From Acidobacteriota bacterium (lineage in GTDB: Bacteria > Acidobacteriota > Polarisedimenticolia > Gp22-AA2), in contig JAPUIN010000087.1 in the NCBI GenBank assembly GCA_027297005.1, forward strand, positions 1 through 10,793: a stretch of 10,793 bases of DNA, given 5' to 3'. Every line of letters begins with the position of its first letter. Position 1 is the first letter of the stretch. The position numbers were made by a program, and so were the translations under genes. The notes under the pieces were generated by a model. That model was not told the DNA's origin. It saw only the letters and a program-made list of their open reading frames with translations, and did no database searches. Shown here piece by piece: positions 5,183-10,793 of this stretch.

Positions 5183-7564
5183 CTATCCGGTGCCGAGGAC
5201 GTGGTCGAGCGTATCCGCCAGCATGTCTGCGTTTCCCTTGCTGAACGTGAGCGGCGGGCGGATCTTGAGAACGTTATTGTGGTATCCGGTGAGACCGATG
5301 AGCACCCCCTGCTGGCGCATCCGGTTCAAGATCGTCCGGGCTTCTGCGGTCGCCGGCTCCAGGGTCTTGCGGTCGCGGACCAGCTCCACGCCGAGGAATA
5401 GCCCCATGCCGCGCACATCGCCGATGAGGGTGTGTTTTTCCGCCAGGTGGTGCAGGCGTTCCTTCATGAAGATGCCGACCCGCAGGGCATTTTCCAGTAA
5501 CGCCTCGCGTTCCAGCACCTCGAGCACGGCCAGCCCGACCGCGCACGAAACGGCGTTCCCACCGAACGTGTTGAAGTATCCGCCCTGTTTCGCAAGGGCC
5601 CCGGCGATCTCGGGTGTGGTGACCACCGCGGCGAGGGGATGACCGTTCCCCATCGGCTTCCCCAGGGTCACGATGTCCGGGATGACTCCCTGAGCGGCGA
5701 AGCTCCACATCTGCGTGCCCATACGGCAGAACCCCGCCTGCACCTCGTCGGCAATGCAGAGTCCGCCGGCCGCGCGGACACGTCGAAACGCATCTCGCAA
5801 ATAGCCGCTCGGTGGCACGAAGATGCCATCGCTGGCGAAGATCGAGTCGAGGAGTAACGATGCCGGTTTGATGCCGTCCACGTGGAGCGCCGCGATCGCT
5901 TCGTCGAGGCAGGCCGCATAACGTTCGCCGAGGGCCGGCTCTCCGCGCCGGTACGGGCCGCGGTAGTCATCCGGAGCGGGAACGGTCTTCACGTAGGCCA
6001 CCATCTCCTCTGCGGGTAGCTCCTCGGGTGACTGCTGGATGATTGCATCCGTGTTCCCGTGGTAGGCATGCGCGGTGACGATGGCCCCCCCGTTCCCCGT
6101 GTAGGCCTTGGCCAGGCGCCACGCCAGATCGTTGGCTTCGCTTCCGGTGCAGACGAACATGCAGACGCTCAGTTTATCCGGAAAGGTGGCCGTCAGGCGC
6201 TCGGCGTAATCGAGAGCGACCCGGTCGAGGTACCGCGTGTGCGTGTTGAGAATGCGCGCCTGCGAGGCGAGCGCCTCCGTCACGCGTGGATGGCAGTGCC
6301 CCACATGCGCCACGTTATTGTAGGCGTCCAGGTATGTGCGTCCATCGGCATCGGTGAGCCAGACTCCCTCCCCCCGCACCAGATGGAGCGGGGCGTCGTA
6401 GAACAGTTCGTACGCGGGACCGAGAAGTCGCTTGCGGCGTGTTACCAGCTCGGGAATCGTCTCCGACGTCCCGGCGTGGCCGGCGGCGGCCGGGGGGCGC
6501 GCGGCTCGTGCGTTGTTGCAGACCTCGCGGAATCGCGCCGCAATACGCTCCGAACCAAGGCCGGCGAAATGCGCGAGCATGTCCGAGGCGAGCGGCTCCT
6601 CCCCCTCGATGTAGTGCCGGTTGTCCGGGTGCTCTTTTGAGCGCCACGCCATGATCACAGAGACCTCCACGAGGCGCGCGGCGATTAGGTCGGGCAGCAG
6701 GACGATCTCCTCATCCTCGAGCGGAGTCACCGAATGGTAGCCGGCGATGACGTCGCTGACCGCCTCGATTGGATCGGGAGCGCCATCGAAATGGCCAGTG
6801 GTGGTCACCGCCAGATCGCACGCGAGGGCGGAGTGGACCATGTCGCCGAAATCGATGATGCCGGTGATCCGCTCGGTATCAGCCGGATCGACGAGGACGT
6901 TGTTCGGACTCAGATCGTTGTGGATCACCTGCGCGCGCAGGCCGGGAAGGGCCGGCAGGACCTCGGTTTCGAAGCGATCCAGCCACCGCTCCACCAGCCG
7001 GCGTCGCTGCGCATCTTCGATCTGATCGAGTCGTGCGCGGAGGCGCCCTGCGTGCTTGATGTCCCAGAGCAGGACATGATCTGCGGCCGGGTGAAAAAAG
7101 CCGCGCAACGCCCGCCCCAGACGGGCGCTCATCTCGCCCATGCGGTGGCGGAGCGCCCGGGTGCGGGCCGCGTGATCGAGTGAGCGACCCGGCAGGAAGG
7201 TGAGCAGGCTCACGAGATGCCGGCGACCCGTTCCGTCTTCAATGACGGCCGAGTCCGCACCGTCTCGGGTCTTGCGCGTGCGGGGAACCGGCAGGGACGG
7301 ATCCCGATCGGCGATGTGTCGGAGGGCCCGGATCTGAAAGTCGACGAGGGCCGGATCCTGAGCGGCATTGAAGACCTTGAGGAGTATCTCGCCGCCGTCC
7401 TCCGAGCGCATGCAGAAGTTCTGATCGCGCTCGCTCGACAGCGGGCGGGCGGCGGCCGTGAGGCCGAATCGCTCCTTCGCGATCCGCTCGGCATCGCGCA
7501 GTGAGAACCGCGGCGCAGGCGCTTCGAGCACATCGACCGGGGGGACGTTCGGTTTCTCAGGCAT
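5183..7564 (-). CDS. Fused APH-fold amino-alcohol kinase and class III aminotransferase-fold phospho-lyase
   Basis: A 793-residue two-enzyme protein. Residues ~20-345 are an aminoglycoside-phosphotransferase-fold kinase like human hydroxylysine kinase (HYKK): ATP-site lysine K63 (LLKVFN), catalytic loop HNDLSPNN (H215, D217, N222) and metal-binding D238 (IIDFGD). Residues ~370-793 are a PLP enzyme very close to ethanolamine-phosphate and 5-phosphohydroxylysine phospho-lyases (ETNPPL/PHYKPL): TGSEAND (473-479), AYHGN (500-504), ADEVQ with D606, Schiff-base K636 in TLGKPMGNGHP, and the group's typical YFNTFGGN and IGDVRGMGLF. The expected chemistry is ATP-dependent phosphorylation of an amino alcohol, then elimination of phosphate and ammonia to an aldehyde. 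Hydroxylysine and ethanolamine are the precedents; the substrate here is undetermined. The Ala/Pro-rich linker (~350-368) is short, so no third domain separates the enzymes. ATG 7564 has GAGAGG eleven bases upstream. Cytoplasmic; divergent from the TPR gene. Confidence 0.92.
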   Translation of the reverse strand: MPEKPNVPPVDVLEAPAPRFSLRDAERIAKERFGLTAAARPLSSERDQNFCMRSEDGGEILLKVFNAAQDPALVDFQIRALRHIADRDPSLPVPRTRKTRDGADSAVIEDGTGRRHLVSLLTFLPGRSLDHAARTRALRHRMGEMSARLGRALRGFFHPAADHVLLWDIKHAGRLRARLDQIEDAQRRRLVERWLDRFETEVLPALPGLRAQVIHNDLSPNNVLVDPADTERITGIIDFGDMVHSALACDLAVTTTGHFDGAPDPIEAVSDVIAGYHSVTPLEDEEIVLLPDLIAARLVEVSVIMAWRSKEHPDNRHYIEGEEPLASDMLAHFAGLGSERIAARFREVCNNARAARPPAAAGHAGTSETIPELVTRRKRLLGPAYELFYDAPLHLVRGEGVWLTDADGRTYLDAYNNVAHVGHCHPRVTEALASQARILNTHTRYLDRVALDYAERLTATFPDKLSVCMFVCTGSEANDLAWRLAKAYTGNGGAIVTAHAYHGNTDAIIQQSPEELPAEEMVAYVKTVPAPDDYRGPYRRGEPALGERYAACLDEAIAALHVDGIKPASLLLDSIFASDGIFVPPSGYLRDAFRRVRAAGGLCIADEVQAGFCRMGTQMWSFAAQGVIPDIVTLGKPMGNGHPLAAVVTTPEIAGALAKQGGYFNTFGGNAVSCAVGLAVLEVLEREALLENALRVGIFMKERLHHLAEKHTLIGDVRGMGLFLGVELVRDRKTLEPATAEARTILNRMRQQGVLIGLTGYHNNVLKIRPPLTFSKGNADMLADTLDHVLGTG

Positions 7565-7707
7565 GGTGTCACAGGCCTCTCTGAATCGTCATCATTCTAA
7601 TCGACACGGCGCTTCAAAGCTCGAGATTGATCCGGATTGTGGAATGGCCCATGATCCCGGACACTACGGACCCAACGCATCAACCAGATCCATTCTGGGA
7701 GGAGATT
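7565..7707. promoter_or_regulatory. Divergent intergenic region between kinase-lyase and TPR genes
   Basis: This 143-base gap must hold promoters for two divergent genes. On the minus strand TAGAAT (about 7596-7601) resembles a -10 box, without a good -35. ATCCGGAT (7630-7637) is a perfect 8-bp palindrome. Neither is strong evidence for a specific site. Confidence 0.25.
7697..7704 (+). promoter_or_regulatory. Strong ribosome binding site for the TPR gene
   Basis: GGGAGGAG, with the GGAGG core five bases before ATG 7708, is the best Shine-Dalgarno in the window. It fixes the start of the TPR protein and rules out the in-frame codons upstream (frame open from 7627). Confidence 0.8.
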
Positions 7708-8862
7708 ATGGCGCTTTCAATTCTCGACCCGCCTCGAGCGCGGGGGGTCGACCGCCGCATGATCCATCTTGCGCTCCTCTGCATCCTGCTCGGTTGGGCC
7801 GCTCCCGGATCAATCGGTGCCCGGGACGCCGATCCATGTGACAGTCCGAAATGCGTAAGGCAGCTGGAAAAAGGGCGGAAAGCCCTCGCGCAGGGCAAGG
7901 AGAAGAAGGCGCTGAACGTGCTTGAGGCGGCCGATCGCTTCGCCGCGGGGAGATCGCCGGATGTGCTGGTGAGTCTTGCGATGGCACGCTTCGAGATGGG
8001 CGACTTTGACGGAGCCGAGACAGACGCGAGAAAAATCCTGTCCCTGACCGGGAACTCAACCCTCCAGAGCGCCGCGCACGAACAGATCGGATTCGCCATC
8101 CTGTTTCGGGAGCGTGGGAAATACTACGACGAGCGGGGTTCGCGATGGGAAAAACGTGGACACACCTTGATCGACATCTCGGTGAACAAGGAGGTGCTCG
8201 CGCGAAACCTGGTCGGCGCTCGGGGAGCGTTCGAAAAAGCGCTCGAGTTGTCCGGCGGCACAAGCCATCATGCACGGTACGGGTTGGCCGAAACGCTGGC
8301 ATGGATGGGGCACAAGAAAGATGCACGTGACCTGATCGGTCAATACTTCCATCTCGGTGGGGACAGCGAACTGGCGCGTCAACTCTTCTGCTGGCTCGAC
8401 CATGAGGTCGACGCGTTCGATGCCACGACCTGGGTCGACGGACCGCGTGACGGAGATGGGGACTTAGGATCAGAAACCGATTTTGAGACACCTCTGCTGA
8501 GTCGCAGGATGCAGGTGCGGAAGCCGTTCCGCACCGCCTGGGCGGCGACCGAGTTTGCTAGGTTTCCGGTCGAGGCGCACCCGACGGTCGTCATTCCGAA
8601 CTCGCGTGCCTTGGTCAGGGCGACCGAAATGACGCGGTCCTTTAACGACAGTGTGGGGAAGTTCACCGCGTCGTTCTTGATGTACAGTTCGTCGACCCCC
8701 AGGACCCGCGCGAGCCGCTCGGCCCGGATCAGGGGGGTGCCGCCGACTTCGAAGCCGAGAATCGTTTCGCCGTCGATCGGCAGGAGCTCGCGGAACCTCC
8801 ACATGGAGGGCCCACGCCCAGTGATCGCATCGCGGTCGACGCGCCCGGAGATCGACGCATAG
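7708..8862 (+). CDS. Secreted TPR-type protein with an aberrant C-terminal tail
   Basis: Residues 18-38 are a signal sequence (MIHLALLCILLGWAAPGSIGA), probably cleaved after SIGA, so the protein acts in the periplasm or outside. Residues ~45-245 are alpha-helical with tetratricopeptide-like units, for example ALAQGKEKKALNVLEAAD, AMARFEMGDFDGAETDARKI and ARGAFEKALELSGG. TPRs are protein-binding scaffolds; no enzyme motif is seen. From about residue 268 (base 8509) to the stop at 8862 the frame is exactly antisense to a threonine synthase fragment, so the last ~117 residues are not native. Codon bias already fades around 8450-8507. A TAG lies one frame away at 8465-8467, just after a GGGG run (8458-8461); losing one G there would end the protein near residue 253. 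The native end is therefore probably about 8465, with the stop missed through an indel, sequencing error or rearrangement. Confidence 0.7.
   Translation: MALSILDPPRARGVDRRMIHLALLCILLGWAAPGSIGARDADPCDSPKCVRQLEKGRKALAQGKEKKALNVLEAADRFAAGRSPDVLVSLAMARFEMGDFDGAETDARKILSLTGNSTLQSAAHEQIGFAILFRERGKYYDERGSRWEKRGHTLIDISVNKEVLARNLVGARGAFEKALELSGGTSHHARYGLAETLAWMGHKKDARDLIGQYFHLGGDSELARQLFCWLDHEVDAFDATTWVDGPRDGDGDLGSETDFETPLLSRRMQVRKPFRTAWAATEFARFPVEAHPTVVIPNSRALVRATEMTRSFNDSVGKFTASFLMYSSSTPRTRASRSARIRGVPPTSKPRIVSPSIGRSSRNLHMEGPRPVIASRSTRPEIDA
8460..8510. other. Rearrangement or assembly junction, tail to tail
   Basis: Left of this stretch the plus strand codes a TPR protein; right of it the minus strand codes the front of threonine synthase, whose family-like sequence stops at about 8508. 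The ~45 bases between have low GC at third positions in either frame. Two convergent genes meet here, and at least thrC lacks its 3' half. No transposase, inverted repeats or target duplication is visible. Either a deletion or inversion or a chimeric contig would produce this arrangement. Confidence 0.6.
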
Positions 8863-8969
8863 TCGTAGGTGATCTCCAGAGGACCGAAACACTCCTCGCA
8901 GATGGCGCGGGGGGAGACCGGCCACGCGGTGCCGCACTCCTTGCAGGTCAGACTCTCGACGAACGACAT
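8508..8969 (-). pseudogene. thrC: Threonine synthase, truncated after ~154 residues
   Basis: Threonine synthase converts O-phosphohomoserine to threonine with PLP. This piece starts cleanly at ATG 8969. It has an N-terminal zinc ribbon (C9, C12, C24, C27), then VGGTPLIRAERL, then the PLP-lysine motif PTLSLKDR with K110, then ASTGNLANSVAAQ (132-144). Homology stops at about RTCI (residue 154). The frame continues to a stop at 8379 but reads only the antisense of the TPR gene. A full enzyme has roughly 350-400 residues, so the substrate domain and most of the PLP domain are missing, and the product should be inactive. It is the third gene of the minus-strand cluster, 61 bases after the desulfurase-like gene. 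A cysteine-synthase-like ThrC paralogue is also possible from this N-terminal part. Confidence 0.85.
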
Positions 8970-8975
8970 GGTGCA

Positions 8976-8987
8976 CTCTCCCTCTCC
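8976..8987 (-). promoter_or_regulatory. Ribosome binding site of the thrC fragment
   Basis: On the minus strand GGAGAGGGAGAG ends six bases before ATG 8969. It supports this start over the ATG at 9002, and shows that the 5' end of the broken gene is still intact. Confidence 0.65.
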
Positions 8988-9030
8988 ATGCGGCCCCGGC
9001 ATGCGATTGTGGAGGCGGGGCCCGGTTGCT

Positions 9031-10191
9031 TCAGGCCGCCGCGATCTCGTCGAAGGCGGCGGCGGCGTTCCGCATATCCTCCGGCGTCGTCAGGATCCCC
9101 ACGCTCAGCCGCACCGTCCCGTCCGGGAAGGTGCCGAGGTGGCGGTGGGCGTACGGGGCGCAGTGCAGGCCTGACCGCACCGCAATGTCGAACTGCTCGT
9201 CCAGGATGGCGGCGAATTCGGCCGGGGTGAACCGGTCGACGTTCAGGCTCACGAGGCCGACGCGGCCATCGCCGCCACCCTCCGAGATCTGCCGGTCGGC
9301 GCCGTGCCACCTGTAGCGGGCGGGGTCCTTCAGCGCGTCGTGAAATGTCTTGAGAAGCTCCTGTTCGTGCGACAGCACAGTCTCGACACTCCGTTTAATG
9401 AGGAGACGGAGCCCGGCGCGCAGGCCGGCGATCCCGAACACGTTCGGGGTTCCGCCTTCGAGGCGGTGGGGAAGCTCCTCCGGCTGCAGGGGGCGGGTGG
9501 AATCGCCTCCGGTCCCCCCGTCGCGCCAGGAGGAGACGTCGGCTCGCTCGCCGCCGCCCAGGCCCCCGGTGCCGGTCGGGCCGAGCAGCCCCGTGTGCCC
9601 CGGGAAGGCGAGCAGATCGATGTAGTCGGCCTCGACGTCGATTGGAACCACCCCGGCGGTCTGCGCCGCGTCGACGAGGATCAGCGCGTCGCGTTCCCGC
9701 GTCACGCGGCCCAGATCGCGCACCGGTTGAATCGTGCCGGTGACGTTTGAGGCGTGAGTCAGCGCGACGAGCCGTGTCTTCGGCGTGAAGGCGCGGGCCA
9801 GGTCATCCGGGTCGATCAGGTGGTCGTCGCCGGCCGCCAGTCGGGTCAGGGTGATGACGCCGTCCCTCTCCAGCCGGTTCAGCGGACGGTTGATCGAATT
9901 GTGCTCAAGGTCGGTGGTGATCACGTGGTCCCCCTGGCGGATGATCCCCTTGATCGCCATGTTCAATCCGTCGGTGGCGTTGAGCCCGAAGATCACCCGT
10001 TCGGGCCGGGGGCTTCCGACCAGGCGCGCCAGCAACCTGCGGGTCTCCTCGATCATGGCCCCCGCCTCGGTGGAACGGCGGTGGCCCCCCCGTCCCGGGT
10101 TGGCCCCCGCGGCGCGCACGAACTCCTCGATCCCCCGGTAGACCGGCTCCGGCTTTGGATACGATGTCGCTGCGTTGTCGAGGTAGATCAT
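9031..10191 (-). CDS. Cysteine-desulfurase-family class V aminotransferase-fold protein lacking the PLP lysine
   Basis: A 386-residue protein of the cysteine desulfurase family (the TIGR01977-like branch), members of which release sulfur from cysteine as an enzyme-bound persulfide. Family marks in order: YLDNAATSYPKP (3-14), the PLP-stacking H97 in DLEHNS, D174 and Q177 in VDAAQTAG, GGTGGDS (225-231), EGGTPN (245-250) and the sulfur-accepting C344 in SGLHCAPYAHR. The expected GHKGLLGP motif, whose lysine forms the Schiff base with PLP, reads GHTGLLGP, with T200 (codon ACG) in place of lysine and no lysine nearby. Normal desulfuration would then be impaired unless another residue substitutes. 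ATG 10191 is chosen because homology begins at MIYLDNAAT; the frame is open upstream to 10245. It lies 69 bases after the E1-like gene and 61 bases before the thrC fragment, and is probably co-transcribed with both. Confidence 0.87.
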   Translation of the reverse strand: MIYLDNAATSYPKPEPVYRGIEEFVRAAGANPGRGGHRRSTEAGAMIEETRRLLARLVGSPRPERVIFGLNATDGLNMAIKGIIRQGDHVITTDLEHNSINRPLNRLERDGVITLTRLAAGDDHLIDPDDLARAFTPKTRLVALTHASNVTGTIQPVRDLGRVTRERDALILVDAAQTAGVVPIDVEADYIDLLAFPGHTGLLGPTGTGGLGGGERADVSSWRDGGTGGDSTRPLQPEELPHRLEGGTPNVFGIAGLRAGLRLLIKRSVETVLSHEQELLKTFHDALKDPARYRWHGADRQISEGGGDGRVGLVSLNVDRFTPAEFAAILDEQFDIAVRSGLHCAPYAHRHLGTFPDGTVRLSVGILTTPEDMRNAAAAFDEIAAA

Positions 10192-10205
10192 CGTTATCTC
10201 TGTTT

Positions 10206-10260
10206 GCGGTCCGCCACGCGGCGTCCCGAACGCGGTCCGGCGCAATTCCAGAACCGGTTC
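10206..10260. repeat. Short repeats in the E1-desulfurase gap
   Basis: GCGGTCCG occurs twice as a direct repeat (10206-10213 and 10232-10239), and GAACCGGTTC (10251-10260) is a perfect 10-bp palindrome abutting the E1 stop codon. In GC-rich DNA these may be chance. Confidence 0.3.
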
Positions 10261-10793
10261 CTAGGTCCCCACGTAGCGTGCGTAGATCGATTTCGCGACC
10301 GCCGGGTCGGTCGTTCCGCTGATGATCGCGCGCCCGTCGGTGAAGATCGTGAGCCGGTAGGCGTCGATCTCGACCCGAAGCAGGAACCTGTTGCGCTCCA
10401 GCGTTCCCAGCGCGCCGAGTCTCTGCGCGACCTCCTCGAGGTCGAGGCGCCCTCCGTCCCGGCGCCGGATCTGGACCGAATCGCGGCCGCACAGGGTCGT
10501 CGTGTCCGAGCCGGAATCCCCCTCGAGGTACTCGTAGCGACCGAGACCGCAGCAGGGGCAGTCGGGATTTCTCTCCGGCAGGGCGGGATGGTCGTGGCGA
10601 TCGTCCCAGATGTCCAGAACGTTCATCCTTCGGCTGACCCGTTCGCGGTGACCGGTCAGGATCTTCAATGCCTCGCCGACCTGAAGGCTTGCAATGATGC
10701 CGGCGATTGAGCCGAGCACGCCGGCCGTGTCGCACGACGGGGCCATGCCGGGAGGTGGGGCGGTCTCGAAGACGCACCGAAGGCATGGTCCTT
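10261..10793 (-). CDS. ThiF/MoeB/HesA-type E1-like adenylyltransferase, C-terminal part
   Basis: These enzymes adenylate the C-terminal glycine of small ubiquitin-like sulfur carriers (ThiS, MoaD) so that it can accept sulfur. The window holds the last 176 residues; the nucleotide-binding front half lies beyond the right edge. Numbering from the edge, two structural zinc pairs are present, CLRC (C3, C6) and CPCC (C78, C81). Between them is PPPGMAPSCDTAGVLGSIAG, in which C20 aligns with the catalytic cysteine of E. coli ThiF (NCRTAG), and then SLQVGEALKILTG. A C-terminal domain of about 75 residues follows (CGRDSVQI ... FTDGRAIISGTTDPAVAKSIYARYVG), as in many stand-alone MoeB/ThiF proteins; there is no rhodanese domain. 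It is the first gene of the minus-strand cluster with the desulfurase-like gene. Whether it serves thiamin, molybdopterin or cysteine/methionine synthesis cannot be told from this part. Confidence 0.9.
   Translation of the reverse strand, partial: GPCLRCVFETAPPPGMAPSCDTAGVLGSIAGIIASLQVGEALKILTGHRERVSRRMNVLDIWDDRHDHPALPERNPDCPCCGLGRYEYLEGDSGSDTTTLCGRDSVQIRRRDGGRLDLEEVAQRLGALGTLERNRFLLRVEIDAYRLTIFTDGRAIISGTTDPAVAKSIYARYVGT

Noticed and set aside
6059..6640. Plus-strand open frame of 193 codons inside the kinase-lyase gene
   Set aside because: Antisense to the kinase-lyase junction region, where motifs on the minus strand are continuous; no plausible protein family.
8470..8976. Second minus-strand frame over thrC, suggesting a frameshifted threonine synthase
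   Set aside because: The zinc ribbon, KDR and STGN motifs all lie in one other frame without interruption up to 8508, so this frame is a shadow and a frameshift does not explain the truncation.
10206..10239. GCGGTCCG direct repeats as an attachment or regulatory site
   Set aside because: Eight-base repeats of G/C-rich sequence are expected by chance in this DNA, and no integrase or other mobile gene is near.
9754..10710. Long plus-strand open frame (318 codons) over the desulfurase and E1 genes
   Set aside because: It is antisense to two genes with clear family motifs, and its product is arginine/valine/aspartate-rich with no recognisable domain; a shadow of high-GC coding sequence.

Overview
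The window is a GC-rich stretch of bacterial chromosome carrying eight recognisable genes or gene pieces, one small unrecognised coding segment and one apparent rearrangement junction. Secreted or lipoprotein-like products (an M28 peptidase, an Ig-like-domain protein, a TPR protein with a signal peptide) suggest a diderm bacterium. The mix of genes would fit Acidobacteriota or a related, poorly cultured phylum, but no marker gene is present, so the phylum is only a guess. There is no rRNA, tRNA, CRISPR array, transposase or phage gene.

Layout. Positions 1-2280 (+) hold the 3' part of a glutamate-carboxypeptidase-II-like M28 metallopeptidase with PA and transferrin-receptor-like dimerisation domains. 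A 322-base non-coding stretch follows, holding a cluster of GTCTCA/TGAGAC half-sites that includes a perfect 12-bp palindrome. Next is an AraC-type DNA-binding protein without a sensor domain (2603-3160, +). It converges on a KDPG-aldolase-family gene (3186-3875, -). Divergent from that is a secreted Ig-like-fold protein (4076-4933, +). On the minus strand, 5183-7564 encodes a fusion of an APH-fold kinase (hydroxylysine-kinase type) with a class III aminotransferase-fold phospho-lyase (ETNPPL/PHYKPL type). It is followed, in the same frame after its TAG stop, by a short segment with strong coding bias (5009-5149). A divergent TPR protein (7708 onward, +) runs into the antisense of a threonine synthase fragment (8508-8969, -) that keeps only its first ~154 residues. 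The right end (9031-10793, -) holds a cysteine-desulfurase-family class V aminotransferase-fold protein and the 3' part of a ThiF/MoeB-type E1 enzyme.

How the genes relate. The kinase-lyase fusion would carry out two consecutive steps: phosphorylation of an amino alcohol (5-hydroxylysine or ethanolamine are the precedents), then PLP-dependent elimination of phosphate and ammonia. The right-hand cluster reads thiF-like, then desulfurase-like, then thrC fragment, in one direction with gaps of 60-70 bases. It looks like a sulfur-transfer operon next to a PLP-dependent biosynthetic gene. Two features there are unusual: the desulfurase-like protein has threonine where the PLP-binding lysine should be, and thrC is cut off at a tail-to-tail junction with the TPR gene. 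The junction may be a real deletion or an assembly join; the sequence alone cannot decide.
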